A stretch of DNA of 64,000 nucleotides from assembly GCA_020637215.1 (NCBI GenBank), contig JACJWI010000001.1, forward strand, positions 434,001-498,000, given 5' to 3'. The position numbers and the translations under genes are program-made. The notes beneath the pieces are model-generated. The model ran no database searches. It was not told where the DNA came from and saw nothing but the letters and a program-made list of their open reading frames with translations. Each line of letters opens with the position of its first letter. The stretch's first letter is position 1. Origin of the DNA: Microthrixaceae bacterium (GTDB taxonomy: Bacteria; Actinomycetota; Acidimicrobiia; Acidimicrobiales; Microtrichaceae). This document shows, in pieces, positions 8,787-18,909 of the stretch.

Positions 8787-9620
8787 TCAGACCTGGGTCT
8801 GTTCGCAGTAGTAGGTGTACCCGCTGCCGAAGCGCGCCTTGACGATCGGACCCCGGGCCCGGGGGCTCATCTCGCCGTCGCGCTTGTACACGGTGAGGTA
8901 CTCGGTGTAGTCGCCGGGCTTGCCCGACAGCTGGACCCAGCCATCGGGGCCCAGCGTCGTGCCACCGTACTTGAGCGCCTCGTGAACGGTCTCCACCACA
9001 GCTCGGTAGAGCCGGCGGATCTCCTGTGCCGACAGCGTCGCGGCGGAGCGGTCGAAGCGGAGCCCGGCGTGGAAGAGGATCTCGTCGGAGTACATGGGCC
9101 CGATGCCGACCAGGAACGTCGGATCCATGAGGACCGCCTTCAGCTTGCCGTCGCGGCGGAGGAGGTGCTCGCCGAAGGTGGTCCACGAGATCGGTTCGTC
9201 GACGGCGTCGAGCCCGAGCGTGGCCAGCTCCGGGTGCGCCTCGTCGAGGGCGTCCGCCGCGACCAGCTCGACGGTCGAGCCCTTCTTGGGGTCGACCAGG
9301 CGCAGCTGGCCACCCTGGGTCAGCGTGATGACCAGGCCCGTTCCGGTCTCCATGTCGTCCTTGGCCTGGGCGCGCACCAGCTTGGCCCGCTCGCCCAGGC
9401 TCAACACGAGCAGGTGCGTGTCCTCGATGCCGAGGACGAGCAACGTGCCCCGACGGTCCGCCCGGGTGATCTTGGTCCCGGCCAGCGCGGCGGCGAACGC
9501 CTTCTTGGTCGGCCCCTTGAGGAGGCCGGTTCCGGGGACGTCGGCCTCCTTGATCTTCTTGTCGACCGCCTCGCGCTCCAGGTCGCGGCGCAGCAGCTCC
9601 AGTTCGGGCAACTCAGGCAT
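8787..9620 (-). CDS. Fpg/Nei-family DNA glycosylase-like protein with lost zinc finger and altered active-site residues
   Basis: 277 residues from the ATG that gives MPELPELE; this start overlaps the rnc stop. Pro2 and Glu3, the catalytic N-terminus of Fpg/MutM, are present. The H2TH region is recognisable (GIGPMYSDEILF, then GGTTL). Three diagnostic positions differ from active MutM: the beta-hairpin Lys (RRGKYLL type) is Thr in RRGTLLVL; the DNA-contacting Asn of GIGNIY is Pro; and the C-terminal zinc finger has only one Cys (YYCEQ), so the four-Cys site is gone. It may be a zincless variant with different substrate range or a DNA-binding protein. The position between rnc and smc is where mutM is often found. 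Confidence 0.85.
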   Translation of the reverse strand: MPELPELELLRRDLEREAVDKKIKEADVPGTGLLKGPTKKAFAAALAGTKITRADRRGTLLVLGIEDTHLLVLSLGERAKLVRAQAKDDMETGTGLVITLTQGGQLRLVDPKKGSTVELVAADALDEAHPELATLGLDAVDEPISWTTFGEHLLRRDGKLKAVLMDPTFLVGIGPMYSDEILFHAGLRFDRSAATLSAQEIRRLYRAVVETVHEALKYGGTTLGPDGWVQLSGKPGDYTEYLTVYKRDGEMSPRARGPIVKARFGSGYTYYCEQTQV

Positions 9621-10422
9621 CGGGTGGTCCCTCCCCACGATCGGCGTCGTGTCCGTCGGCGCGGGCCGCGGGTTCGTCGTGCCGCTGGCTCAGGAGACGG
9701 GTGGTCTCCCGGGCTGCGGCCTGTTCGGCCTCCTTCTTGGTGCGGCCCTCGCCGGCCCCCCAGCGATCCCCGGCCAGGCGGACCACGGCACGGAAGACCT
9801 TCTCGTGCTCGGGGCCGTCCTCGGAGATCTCGTAGCGGGGCAGCTCGCCGAAGCGACGGGCGGCCATCTCCTGGAGGCGTGACTTGTGGTCGCTGGTCAC
9901 GTCGCCCGACACGACGCCGTCGATGCGCTCGTCGAGCAGACCGAGCACGACGCTGCGGGCGGCCTGCAGCCCTCCGTCGAGGTAGACGGCACCGATGACG
10001 CCCTCCATGGCATCGGCCAGGATCGAGGTCTTGGTGCGACCACCGGTCGCCTCCTCGCCCTTGCCGAGGCGGAGCACGTCGCCCAGTCCGATCGACCGTG
10101 CCACGCCGGCGAGGGCGTTCGCAGAGACGAGCTCGGAGCGGCGTCGGGCGAGCACGCCTTCGCTGGATGTCGGCGACCCGGCGAACAGGTGCTCGGTGAC
10201 CACCAGGCCCAGGACCGAGTCGCCCAGGAACTCCAGACGTTCGTTGGACTCGACGCCTCCGTGCTCGGAGCACCACGAGCGGTGCCGCAACGCGAGCTCC
10301 AACAGGGTGTCGTCGGCGAAGCGGTGCTCGATGCGTCGGCACAGCTCCGCCCGGCGGGCCTGCTCGCCGCCGCGGTGGCTCGAGGGACCGTCGCCGGCGT
10401 CGAGGTCGGATCGGTCGACCAT
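9613..10422 (-). CDS. rnc: Ribonuclease III
   Basis: 269 residues from the ATG at 10422 (MVDRSDL). Cuts double-stranded RNA in rRNA processing and mRNA turnover. The catalytic signature NERLEFLGDSVLGLVV is intact, with a second acidic cluster at ILADAMEGVIGAVYLD holding the Mg2+-binding Asp/Glu. A C-terminal dsRNA-binding domain follows (DHKSRLQEMAARRFG to GRTKKEAEQAAA). A further upstream GTG (10527) would extend the protein by 35 Pro/Thr/Ala residues into the acpP coding region; I prefer the shorter form because the extension looks like read-through. It overlaps the downstream glycosylase gene by 8 nt, implying coupling. Confidence 0.95.
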   Translation of the reverse strand: MVDRSDLDAGDGPSSHRGGEQARRAELCRRIEHRFADDTLLELALRHRSWCSEHGGVESNERLEFLGDSVLGLVVTEHLFAGSPTSSEGVLARRRSELVSANALAGVARSIGLGDVLRLGKGEEATGGRTKTSILADAMEGVIGAVYLDGGLQAARSVVLGLLDERIDGVVSGDVTSDHKSRLQEMAARRFGELPRYEISEDGPEHEKVFRAVVRLAGDRWGAGEGRTKKEAEQAAARETTRLLSQRHDEPAARADGHDADRGEGPPDA

Positions 10423-10492
10423 CGGGCTGTCCTGCACCGGGATGCCCGGGGTCGTCGACGTTCTCGGGGTCGGAGGCGCCGCCGCGGGCGCC

Positions 10493-10780
10493 TCAGAGCC
10501 GGGCGACGACGTAGTCGACGGCATCACGAACGGTCTTCAGGTCCTCGAGGTCCTCGTCCTCGATGCGGAAGCCGACGCTGCGCTCGCCGAGCTCGGCCTC
10601 CAGCCCCTCCACCAGCTCGATGAGGGCGAGAGAGCTGGCGTGGAGGTCCTCGGCGAAGGAGTCGCCCTCGTCGATCGTGGCCTGGTCGATCTCGAGGATC
10701 TCGGCGAGGAGGTCCTTGACCAGCTGCAGGACCTCGGCCCGCTCGACGGGACCCTGTTGGACGTGCGTCTCCGCAGGCAC
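10493..10780 (-). CDS. acpP: Acyl carrier protein
   Basis: 95 residues from a GTG at 10780, chosen because GAGGAGAG (10791-10798) is a strong ribosome-binding site about 10 nt upstream; upstream codons in frame look non-coding. ACP carries growing acyl chains on a phosphopantetheine arm in fatty acid synthesis. The attachment Ser sits in LHASSLALIELVE, where most ACPs have a DSL motif, so the usual Asp before Ser is replaced. The rest has the acidic four-helix pattern (EILEIDQATIDEGDSFAEDL and FRIEDEDLEDLKTV). Lies between rpmF and rnc, the usual position, but plsX is not beside it. Confidence 0.85.
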   Translation of the reverse strand: MPAETHVQQGPVERAEVLQLVKDLLAEILEIDQATIDEGDSFAEDLHASSLALIELVEGLEAELGERSVGFRIEDEDLEDLKTVRDAVDYVVARL

Positions 10781-10841
10781 GATCGCTGCGCTCTCCTCGC
10801 TCGGACGACGGGGCGGGTTCCCCGGGTCGGTGTGGCCGGTC

Positions 10842-10847
10842 ACTCTA
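10842..10847 (-). promoter_or_regulatory. Candidate -10 box for acpP
   Basis: TAGAGT on the minus strand, about 62 nt before the acpP GTG, followed by GACC. An almost identical TAGAGTGACC lies upstream of rpmF at 11301. Predicts a leader of about 55 nt with a normal ribosome-binding site. Confidence 0.35.
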
Positions 10848-11005
10848 ACCGGTCGACGCGGCCGGCGACGGCGATCGTCGCGGCCCGCGACCGGCGCGGT
10901 GTGGACGCCCGCCGAACGCGGATCGACCACCGTCGGACCGATGGGTGGTCGCGGGCCCGGAGGTCGCGACCGGCGATGCGGGGTCCCGGAGGGTGCCCGG
11001 GATCC

Positions 11006-11185
11006 TCAGTCGACGTCGATGGCCTGGCGGCCGCCGTACCAGCCGCAGTTGCCGCACACGACGTGGGGCTGCTTCACCGCGCTGCAGCGGGGGCACAGGC
11101 TGCGCGAGGGCGCCTTGAGCGTCCAGTTGGACGCCCGGCGGCTGCGGCTCTTGGCCTTGGAGGTCTTCTTCTTGGGAACTGCCAT
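11006..11185 (-). CDS. rpmF: 50S ribosomal protein L32
   Basis: 59 residues. The N-terminus MAVPKKKTSKAKSRSRRA is the typical L32 start. The zinc ribbon has its four cysteines as CPRC and CGNC, so this is the zinc-binding (C+) form. It lies between the DUF177 and acpP genes, the standard yceD-rpmF-lipid gene order. The gap to acpP (225 bp) is where plsX is found in many genomes. No second, zinc-free L32 paralogue is visible in the window. Confidence 0.97.
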   Translation of the reverse strand: MAVPKKKTSKAKSRSRRASNWTLKAPSRSLCPRCSAVKQPHVVCGNCGWYGGRQAIDVD

Positions 11186-11298
11186 CGTTGGTCTCTCGCG
11201 CGTCGACTACAGGGGCTTCGCGTGGCCACCGGCCGGGACGTACAGGATCGGCCGGACCATCCCGACGGGAACGGTCGCCGTCCGCCCGGGGCAGCGGG

Positions 11299-11814
11299 TC
11301 ACTCTAGCGGATCGGGGACACCGGGGTCGAAGCGCAGCTCGTCGAGGGCCGACCAACGGGGGTCGACCGCCCGTTCGGCTCCGTCGCCGGTACCCACCGG
11401 GAAGTGGTCCGGGTCCGGACCGAGGCAGTCCTCGCCACACAGCGGAGCCACCGGCAGAGCCAGTACCGCGGCATCGCGGACCACGGGCCCGAGGTCGATC
11501 ACGTCGCCGTCGATCGACAGGAGGTCGTCGTCGACCGGAGAATCCGAGAAGACCTCCCTCAGCTCGACGACCTCCACACCCGACGTCTGCTCCAGGCACC
11601 GTCGACACGGCCCCTCCCACGGGACGCTGAGTCGACCGCTGACCGCCACCCCGTCGCTCAGGGACTCCAGCACGACGTCGAGGTGACCGGGGCTCCCGGA
11701 GGGGACCGCTGCGGTGCTCACCTCCACGCCGTCCAGCTCGACGTCGCGCTCGATGATCTGACGCTGCCCGGGGTGACGACGCAGGTCGGCCACTCCGACG
11801 CGCAACCCGGCCAC
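11299..11814 (-). CDS. yceD: DUF177 (YceD-like) protein
   Basis: 171 residues from a GTG at 11814, two bases after the upstream gene's stop. YceD-family proteins are co-encoded with L32 and are linked to 23S rRNA/ribosome accumulation; the mechanism is not settled. Family hallmarks are visible: CRRCLEQ in the middle and PLCGEDCLGPDPDHF near the C-terminus, the two Cys-containing segments of DUF177. The stop codon region reads CTAGAGTGA, so the last codons contain the TAGAGT box that may drive rpmF. Confidence 0.85.
   Translation of the reverse strand: MAGLRVGVADLRRHPGQRQIIERDVELDGVEVSTAAVPSGSPGHLDVVLESLSDGVAVSGRLSVPWEGPCRRCLEQTSGVEVVELREVFSDSPVDDDLLSIDGDVIDLGPVVRDAAVLALPVAPLCGEDCLGPDPDHFPVGTGDGAERAVDPRWSALDELRFDPGVPDPLE
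11301..11306 (-). promoter_or_regulatory. Candidate -10 box for rpmF inside the end of the DUF177 gene
   Basis: TAGAGT on the minus strand overlaps the final codons and stop of the DUF177 gene, about 115 nt before the rpmF ATG. Same TAGAGTGACC core as the acpP box. Confidence 0.35.
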
Positions 11815-11816
11815 GG

Positions 11817-12443
11817 TCAGGACTCCTGGTCGAACACGGCGGGATCGTCCGCGGGAGGCCGGGACTCGAGCTCGGCGAGCTCCGCCTCCTCGATCCGCGG
11901 CGCGGCCAGCTTGTCGCGCCCCGCCGCCACCGACTTGGCGATGCGGTTGAGCACGTTCTCGAAGCTGGCCAGCTTCTGGTCGCAGTAGTCCTCGGTCTCG
12001 CGACGCATCCGCCGCGACACCGCGTCGGCCTCGTCGACGATCTGACGGGCGTGGTGCTCGGCCGCCTTCACCACCTCGGTGCGCTGCACCATGTGGGCCA
12101 CCCGGCTCCGGGCGTCCTCGATGAGGTCCTCGCCCTCGCGTCGGGTGCGCGCCAGGAACTCCTCGCGCTCCTTGAGCAGCCATCTGGCCGAACGCAGCTC
12201 GTCGGGCAGTCGAGACACCGCGTCGTCGAGGAGCTCGAGGAGCTCCTCGCGGTTGACGCGCACCGACGCCGACATCGGCATCCCGGGCGCCGCGTCGATG
12301 ATGGCGATCACGCGCTCGAGGATCTCCTGCGCTTCGGGCATGCGGTACTGGTCGTCGCCGGAGGCGGACCGCTTCGACCGCGCCGGTGGCCGACGCTCCG
12401 GTTCCACCGGGCGCGACGTCGGCTCGTCGGTCGGAGCGGTCAT
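11817..12443 (-). CDS. DivIVA-like / SepIVA-like coiled-coil protein
   Basis: 208 residues. An N-terminal Pro/Arg/Ser-rich segment (about 1-30) precedes a short conserved helix (QEILERVIAIIDAAPGMPMS) and a long coiled coil rich in Arg, Glu and Ala (about 60-180). The pattern resembles actinobacterial DivIVA/SepIVA or ATP-synthase-b-like coil proteins, linked to polar growth or division. It overlaps coaD by 4 nt (ATGA) and is followed at once by DUF177, so all three look like one translation-coupled unit. The exact role is inference; no transmembrane segment is seen. Confidence 0.7.
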   Translation of the reverse strand: MTAPTDEPTSRPVEPERRPPARSKRSASGDDQYRMPEAQEILERVIAIIDAAPGMPMSASVRVNREELLELLDDAVSRLPDELRSARWLLKEREEFLARTRREGEDLIEDARSRVAHMVQRTEVVKAAEHHARQIVDEADAVSRRMRRETEDYCDQKLASFENVLNRIAKSVAAGRDKLAAPRIEEAELAELESRPPADDPAVFDQES

Positions 12444-12925
12444 GGGGTACCTCCGAATCGCTGCTTCAGCCGGTCGGCGACCGGGCCGGGAACCATCGTC
12501 TCGACGTTGCCCCCGAAGCGGGCGATGTCACGGATGAGCTTGGACGCCAGGAACGAGTTCTTCGACGCGGACGGGATGAAGAGGGTGTCGACGCCCGAGA
12601 TCGACCGGTTCATCTGGGCCATCTGCAGTTCGGACTCGAAGTCCGACACCGCCCGCAGTCCCTTGACGATGAAGTTGGCGCCCACGTCGCGGGCCAGGTC
12701 GACCACCAGCGACGAGAACATCGTGACCTCGACGTTGGCGAGGTGAGCGAGCGACTCCTCGATGAGGACCTGGCGCTCCTCGAGGGAGAAGAGCGGCTCG
12801 CCCTTCTGGGGGTTGCGCATGGCCGCCACCACGACCCGGTCGAACAGTCGGGCGGCGGTCTCGACGATCTCGACGTGACCGTTGTGGATCGGGTCGAACG
12901 AACCCGGGTAGAGGACCGCGGTCAC
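12440..12925 (-). CDS. coaD: Phosphopantetheine adenylyltransferase
   Basis: 161 residues from a GTG at 12925 that overlaps the rsmD stop (GTGA). CoaD adenylylates 4'-phosphopantetheine with ATP, the penultimate step of coenzyme A synthesis. The nucleotidyltransferase motif is present as YPGSFDPIHNGH (HNGH = HxGH), with VKGLRAVSDFESELQMAQMNR for phosphopantetheine binding and a C-terminal SFLASKLIRDIARFGG segment matching the ISSxxxRE-type motif. Length is typical. rsmD-coaD pairing is conserved in many bacteria. Confidence 0.96.
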   Translation of the reverse strand: MTAVLYPGSFDPIHNGHVEIVETAARLFDRVVVAAMRNPQKGEPLFSLEERQVLIEESLAHLANVEVTMFSSLVVDLARDVGANFIVKGLRAVSDFESELQMAQMNRSISGVDTLFIPSASKNSFLASKLIRDIARFGGNVETMVPGPVADRLKQRFGGTP

Positions 12926-13545
12926 GAGCCGGGCTCCTGGTCGCTGAGGTCGCCGGATGCGGTCGCGGGCGGGACGGGCGGGGACCACTCGAAGGTCAGC
13001 ATCGTCACAACCGTACCGCCGTACCGACGTTGCCTCAGGATGCCCGCCCCGGTCGTGGACCGGGACGCGGCCACCGCGGGCTCGAGATCGCGGTCGGACT
13101 CGGCGACCACGACCCCGGTCGGGGTGACCACGGCGGCCAGGGCCCCGATCAACTCGGCCCACTGGTCGAAGGCGTACGGAGGGTCCGCCAGGACCAGATC
13201 GAACGGACCCGACCCGGCGCTGGAGCCGAGGGCCGCGAAGGCCTCGCTCCTGAGCACGGTGGCCCGGTCCGACATGGCCAGATCGGCGAGGTTCGCCTCG
13301 ACCGCCGCGATCGAGCGCCGGGCCGAGTCGACGAACGTGACGTGGTGCGCGCCGCGGCTCAACGCCTCGACACCGAGCGCCCCGGACCCTGCGAACAGGT
13401 CGAGCACCGTCGCGCCCCTGATCGCACCCATCGAGTCCAGCGCGTTGAACATCGCCTCCCGGACCCGGTCGAGGGTGGGCCGCACATCGAGCCCGGCGGG
13501 AGCATGGAGTCGACGCCCGCGGGCTGTTCCGGAGACGACTCTCAC
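12922..13545 (-). CDS. rsmD: 16S rRNA (guanine966-N2)-methyltransferase
   Basis: 207 residues, GTG start. RsmD uses SAM to methylate G966 of 16S rRNA. Visible: N-terminal RVVSGTARGRRL, SAM-binding DLFAGSGALGVEALSRGA, and the N6/N2-methyltransferase motif ADPPYAFD (DPPY). The C-terminal 20 residues are a Pro/Ala-rich tail. A GACACT hexamer six bases before the GTG could be a weak leaderless -10 box. Coupled to coaD by a 4-nt overlap. Confidence 0.95.
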   Translation of the reverse strand: MRVVSGTARGRRLHAPAGLDVRPTLDRVREAMFNALDSMGAIRGATVLDLFAGSGALGVEALSRGAHHVTFVDSARRSIAAVEANLADLAMSDRATVLRSEAFAALGSSAGSGPFDLVLADPPYAFDQWAELIGALAAVVTPTGVVVAESDRDLEPAVAASRSTTGAGILRQRRYGGTVVTMLTFEWSPPVPPATASGDLSDQEPGS

Positions 13546-13617
13546 CCGACCAGTGTCACACGGACGGGGGTGGAGGGCGGGAACCCCACCGCTGTCCTGC
13601 TGCTGCGGCGGCGACCG

Positions 13618-14394
13618 TCAGCGGGCGAGCGCGGACGGAGGCAGCGTGGGCAGGGACGACTCCGGCGTCACCGTCACCACCAGGGCCATGCCGTCCTGTG
13701 CGATCGGCGTGTCCTCCGGATCGACCTCGACGGCCATGACGCCTTCGCCGGTCCGCACCGCATCAGCGCTGTACACCCAGACCTGGACCACGGTGTCGAC
13801 CGAACCGCAGCGGGAGTCGGGTCCGAAGGTGGCACCGGCCACGGCCATCGACGTGTTGTTGATCTGGAACTGAGCCGGGGTCGTCGTCGCCGGGAACGTG
13901 ACCCGACCGGTGGACAGGTCGACACCGATCAGCTCCATCAGCTCGTCGACGTCGGCCTCGTGACCGGCCGAGTCGGCATCGGGCGGGGTCACCTGGAACC
14001 GGCCGGTGCCGTCGGTCGACATCCCCGACTCCGCATCGGTTGCGGCCGCCGGCGGTTCCAGGAAGCGGCCGCAGACGTTGAGTCCGAAGCTCCCGGTGAA
14101 GGTCTGTCCCACCGCGGGCCCGGGTCCCAGACGCCCGACCCGGGCCGGGGTCACCACCTCTGGCGCCATGCCGTGGGAGCCGTACTGCTGGGTGGTCGAC
14201 GACCCCGTGTCGTCGCCGTGTCCGGCACCGCCATGGGTGGTGCTCGACGGGGTGTTCACCGGCGCCGAGGTGGGTTCGTCGTCGCCGGCGAACACGACGA
14301 CGACGGCGATGGTGGCGATGGTGGCGACGACGACCAGCACCCACACCAGGGCGCGGGTTCGGGTCGGCCGATCGGACGGGGATGGATCGGTCAC
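13618..14394 (-). CDS. Membrane-anchored hypothetical protein
   Basis: 258 residues, GTG start after a GGATCGGGGGG purine-rich tract. One transmembrane helix (about 15-37), then a Ser/Thr/Gly/His-rich linker and an extracytoplasmic domain of about 180 residues. Two cysteines (in GLNVCGRFLEPP and DSRCGSVD) could form a disulfide. Phrases such as FQVTPPDADSAGHEADVDELMELIGV and FQINNTSMAVAG suggest a beta-rich fold. I do not recognise the family. It is inserted between recG and rsmD, which are usually adjacent. Confidence 0.75.
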   Translation of the reverse strand: MTDPSPSDRPTRTRALVWVLVVVATIATIAVVVVFAGDDEPTSAPVNTPSSTTHGGAGHGDDTGSSTTQQYGSHGMAPEVVTPARVGRLGPGPAVGQTFTGSFGLNVCGRFLEPPAAATDAESGMSTDGTGRFQVTPPDADSAGHEADVDELMELIGVDLSTGRVTFPATTTPAQFQINNTSMAVAGATFGPDSRCGSVDTVVQVWVYSADAVRTGEGVMAVEVDPEDTPIAQDGMALVVTVTPESSLPTLPPSALAR

Positions 14395-14440
14395 CCCCCG
14401 ATCCTGCCCCAGCTCGGCGACCGGAGCCCAGGGTCGGAGG

Positions 14441-16654
<2,214 letters not shown>

Positions 16655-16698
16655 CGCCCCAGTCCAGCACGGTGCACCGACGACGTCCCGCCCGCCGC

Positions 16699-17826
16699 TC
16701 AGGTCGGACCGGGAGCCAGGCCCACGTGCATCTCGCTGAGCCGACCCGCACCCGACATGGCTTCGACCACCGCTCCCGGCAGGGTCGTGGTCGCGTCGAC
16801 GATCCACTGACCCCCTGCTCGTTCCATCGACGAGCGCTCGGAGAGCTCGTGGATCACGACCTCGAGGTCGGCGGCGAGCTCGACGCCGGGATCGGGCGGC
16901 GTGATCCGACCGCGTACATCGAAACGCGGCGAGCCCGCCGAGGGCGTCGGGGCCGGCTGTGGGTCCAGGCGGGGCGGTTCGGGCAGCGGGTCGCCGGAGA
17001 CGAACGCGGCCAGGGAGTCGAGCACGAGCAGGAAGCCCGCCGCGGCGCCGTCGACCGTGCCGCTCTCGGAGAGCTTGGCGTCGGCCACCGGGCCCTGCTC
17101 GAGCTCGACCAGGCCGGCCTCGGCGGCCGAGACCAGGACCTCGACCAGGTCGGAGCCGGCGTCGGACGCGTCGAGGGCACCGTCGGCCGCGGCGGACATC
17201 ACCGCCAGCAGGCTCCCGGGATGGGCGCCGTCGTCGCCCTCGGTGACCCGTTCGGCCCCCGCTTCCAACGCCAGCGCCAGTCGGGTGCCCTCGACCCGAT
17301 CGGCGTTGCGCAGAGCGTCGCCGGCACCGCCCAGGAACCCGGCGAGCTGAGCACCGACATCGGTCCGCGCCGCGGCGTGGGCGCCGTCGGACAGTCCCCG
17401 GCACAGATCCGGGAAGTGGGCGGCGCCGGTCGCCGCGTCACATGCTCCGCTGAGCGTGACCGCCATGTCGGTGCCCGGGCCGGGGCCGGAGTCGGATCCC
17501 GCTACTTGTCGACGAGCCGTCGAGTCGGCATCGACGTCGTCCTCGGTCCGGTTCGAACCCTCGACATCGTCGGATTCGATGTCGTCGGGGTCGACGCCGG
17601 AGACCAGCGACCGACCGTCGACGGTCGGATCGAGCGGGTTGGGTCCCGCAACAGAGTCCCACTCGACCCCGGCAGCCAGGCGGTCGAGCGCGTCCGCGTG
17701 CTGGTCGAGCACCGAGGAGGCCGCACGCAACGCCTCGAGGAGCTCCGTGGCATCCAGGCTGTCCCGCGACCGACCGTCGGGCGGAGGGGTGTCCCACGTC
17801 GAGGTGCGCAACGCCGGGCCGGCCAT
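16699..17826 (-). CDS. Shortened DAK2/FakA-like protein
   Basis: 375 residues. FakA (YloV) proteins phosphorylate fatty acids bound to FakB, using an N-terminal DAK2 domain. Here DADRVEGTRLALALEAG matches the PVEGTxLTV segment and SGTVDGAAAGFLLVLDSL the AGVVDAGGxGLxxxLEG segment of that family, in the right order. The first 110 residues, which should hold the nucleotide and Mg2+ site (including a GARGNSG-type loop), are Asp/Ser-rich and do not show it, and the C-terminal DegV-like half is reduced to about 90 residues. Position next to recG and near rpmB is the usual fakA place. Probably a degenerate or repurposed relative. Confidence 0.6.
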   Translation of the reverse strand: MAGPALRTSTWDTPPPDGRSRDSLDATELLEALRAASSVLDQHADALDRLAAGVEWDSVAGPNPLDPTVDGRSLVSGVDPDDIESDDVEGSNRTEDDVDADSTARRQVAGSDSGPGPGTDMAVTLSGACDAATGAAHFPDLCRGLSDGAHAAARTDVGAQLAGFLGGAGDALRNADRVEGTRLALALEAGAERVTEGDDGAHPGSLLAVMSAAADGALDASDAGSDLVEVLVSAAEAGLVELEQGPVADAKLSESGTVDGAAAGFLLVLDSLAAFVSGDPLPEPPRLDPQPAPTPSAGSPRFDVRGRITPPDPGVELAADLEVVIHELSERSSMERAGGQWIVDATTTLPGAVVEAMSGAGRLSEMHVGLAPGPT

Positions 17827-17832
17827 GACCCC

Positions 17833-17838
17833 AGCGTA
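17833..17838 (-). promoter_or_regulatory. -10 box of the leaderless FakA-like gene
   Basis: TACGCT on the minus strand with a 6-nt spacer to the ATG at 17826. Confidence 0.55.
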
Positions 17839-17865
17839 CAGACCCTCCGTCGGGCGGGCGCCGGA

Positions 17866-18579
17866 TCAGCCGCCGAACAGGGCCGGGGCGCAGGCCTCGG
17901 AATAGCCGCCAGACACCGAGCCGTCGAGGCTGTCGGCAGCCATCACGATGTTCGAGTCGACGTCGATCTGCATGACGGTCGCGTTGGCGTCGACGATCTG
18001 GAAGACGCCGTCGCCCAGGTCCGACGCTCGCACCTGTGCCGGGTTGGGGACGCGGGCCAGGTCGCAGTGCTGGCGGACGAGCCGGGCGAAGGTGGTGGCG
18101 GCCGCGGACTCCGCCGCTGTCGCCCCGTCGCCACCGGGTCGGGCCGATGGAGCGGCCGGTCCCGGAACCGGTGTGGTGGGTCCGGCCGCCGGGGGCGCAA
18201 CCGAGGCCGGGGTCGGGGTCGTGGTGCTCGACACGGCCGGTACCTCGGTGCTCGGCACCGCAGGCGGCGTCGTCGTCGGCGCTGCGGCCGGAGCTGCGGC
18301 GACAGTGCTGGGGGGTGCATCGGGACCGGGGTCATCGGCTGCGGACGGCTCCGACGCCGCCGAGCGCTCGTCGTGGTCACGGGACACCGCCGCTGGGGTG
18401 GCAACAGTCGCCGCATCCGCTCCCACCGCCTTGACGACGACGCCGGCCAAGGCGAACGTCGCCACCGCGGCGACGAGCACGCCGAGCACCCACGTCCCAC
18501 GATCCGATGCACCGTGGTCGGCGCTGTGGTCCGCGGCGCCGGCCTGATGGTCGGTGCTGTGGTCGTCTGCTCCCGCCAT
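17866..18579 (-). CDS. Membrane-anchored Ala/Pro/Thr-rich hypothetical protein
   Basis: 237 residues; ATG preceded by a strong GAGGAGGGGA ribosome-binding site. A His/Asp-rich N-terminus (DDHSTDH, ADHSADHG) comes before one transmembrane helix (about 30-52). A long Ala/Pro/Thr/Ser linker (about 60-155) leads to a small C-terminal domain of about 75 residues with two cysteines (QHCDLAR and SEACAPALF) that could pair outside the membrane. The His-rich cytoplasmic end could bind metal, but this is only a composition-based guess. No family recognised. Confidence 0.7.
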   Translation of the reverse strand: MAGADDHSTDHQAGAADHSADHGASDRGTWVLGVLVAAVATFALAGVVVKAVGADAATVATPAAVSRDHDERSAASEPSAADDPGPDAPPSTVAAAPAAAPTTTPPAVPSTEVPAVSSTTTPTPASVAPPAAGPTTPVPGPAAPSARPGGDGATAAESAAATTFARLVRQHCDLARVPNPAQVRASDLGDGVFQIVDANATVMQIDVDSNIVMAADSLDGSVSGGYSEACAPALFGG

Positions 18580-18909
18580 GGCGTTCCCCTCCTCGTTGCG
18601 GACGACCCGCTCGTCGTCACCGCTCCACGATGAGAGAGTCGACTGCCGCGATCAAGTCACGAGGCGAGATTCCCCTCACCCGATGGTCGCCCACGAGCCA
18701 TGTCCGGACCTCGGGATGTCCAGATTGTCCGGCCCGCAACGGGCGTGCTTGGGTCGATCGCCTCGACGCACTACAGTGTCCGGTCGGCCCTGCGCCGGGG
18801 TTCCGCCCCGCCGGCCGAACCTCCCGTTCCCGGGAGCCGAACCCGTAGAAGGCGCCACCCACGGTGGCACGCCGCCGACCGTGGCGGAACGACCGGAGAA
18901 GAGACAGCC
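18580..18909. other. Intergenic region holding the rpmB promoter and a possible gene remnant
   Basis: This 330-bp stretch lies between divergent genes. It contains a good -35/-10 pair for rpmB (18749-18777) and an rpmB leader of about 125 nt. On the minus strand an open frame ends at 18617 (C-terminal part VRTWLVGDHRVRGIS, then PRDLIAAVDSLIVER). About a third of its third codon positions are A or T, far more than neighbouring genes, so it may be a remnant of acquired DNA rather than a native gene. No start codon with a credible ribosome-binding site is evident. Confidence 0.35.
18749..18777 (+). promoter_or_regulatory. Promoter of rpmB
   Basis: TTGGGT (18749-18754) and TACAGT (18772-18777) are separated by 17 bp, the optimal sigma-70-type spacing. 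Transcription would begin near 18784, leaving a leader of about 125 nt before rpmB that could carry autoregulation by L28; no structure was assigned. Confidence 0.6.
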
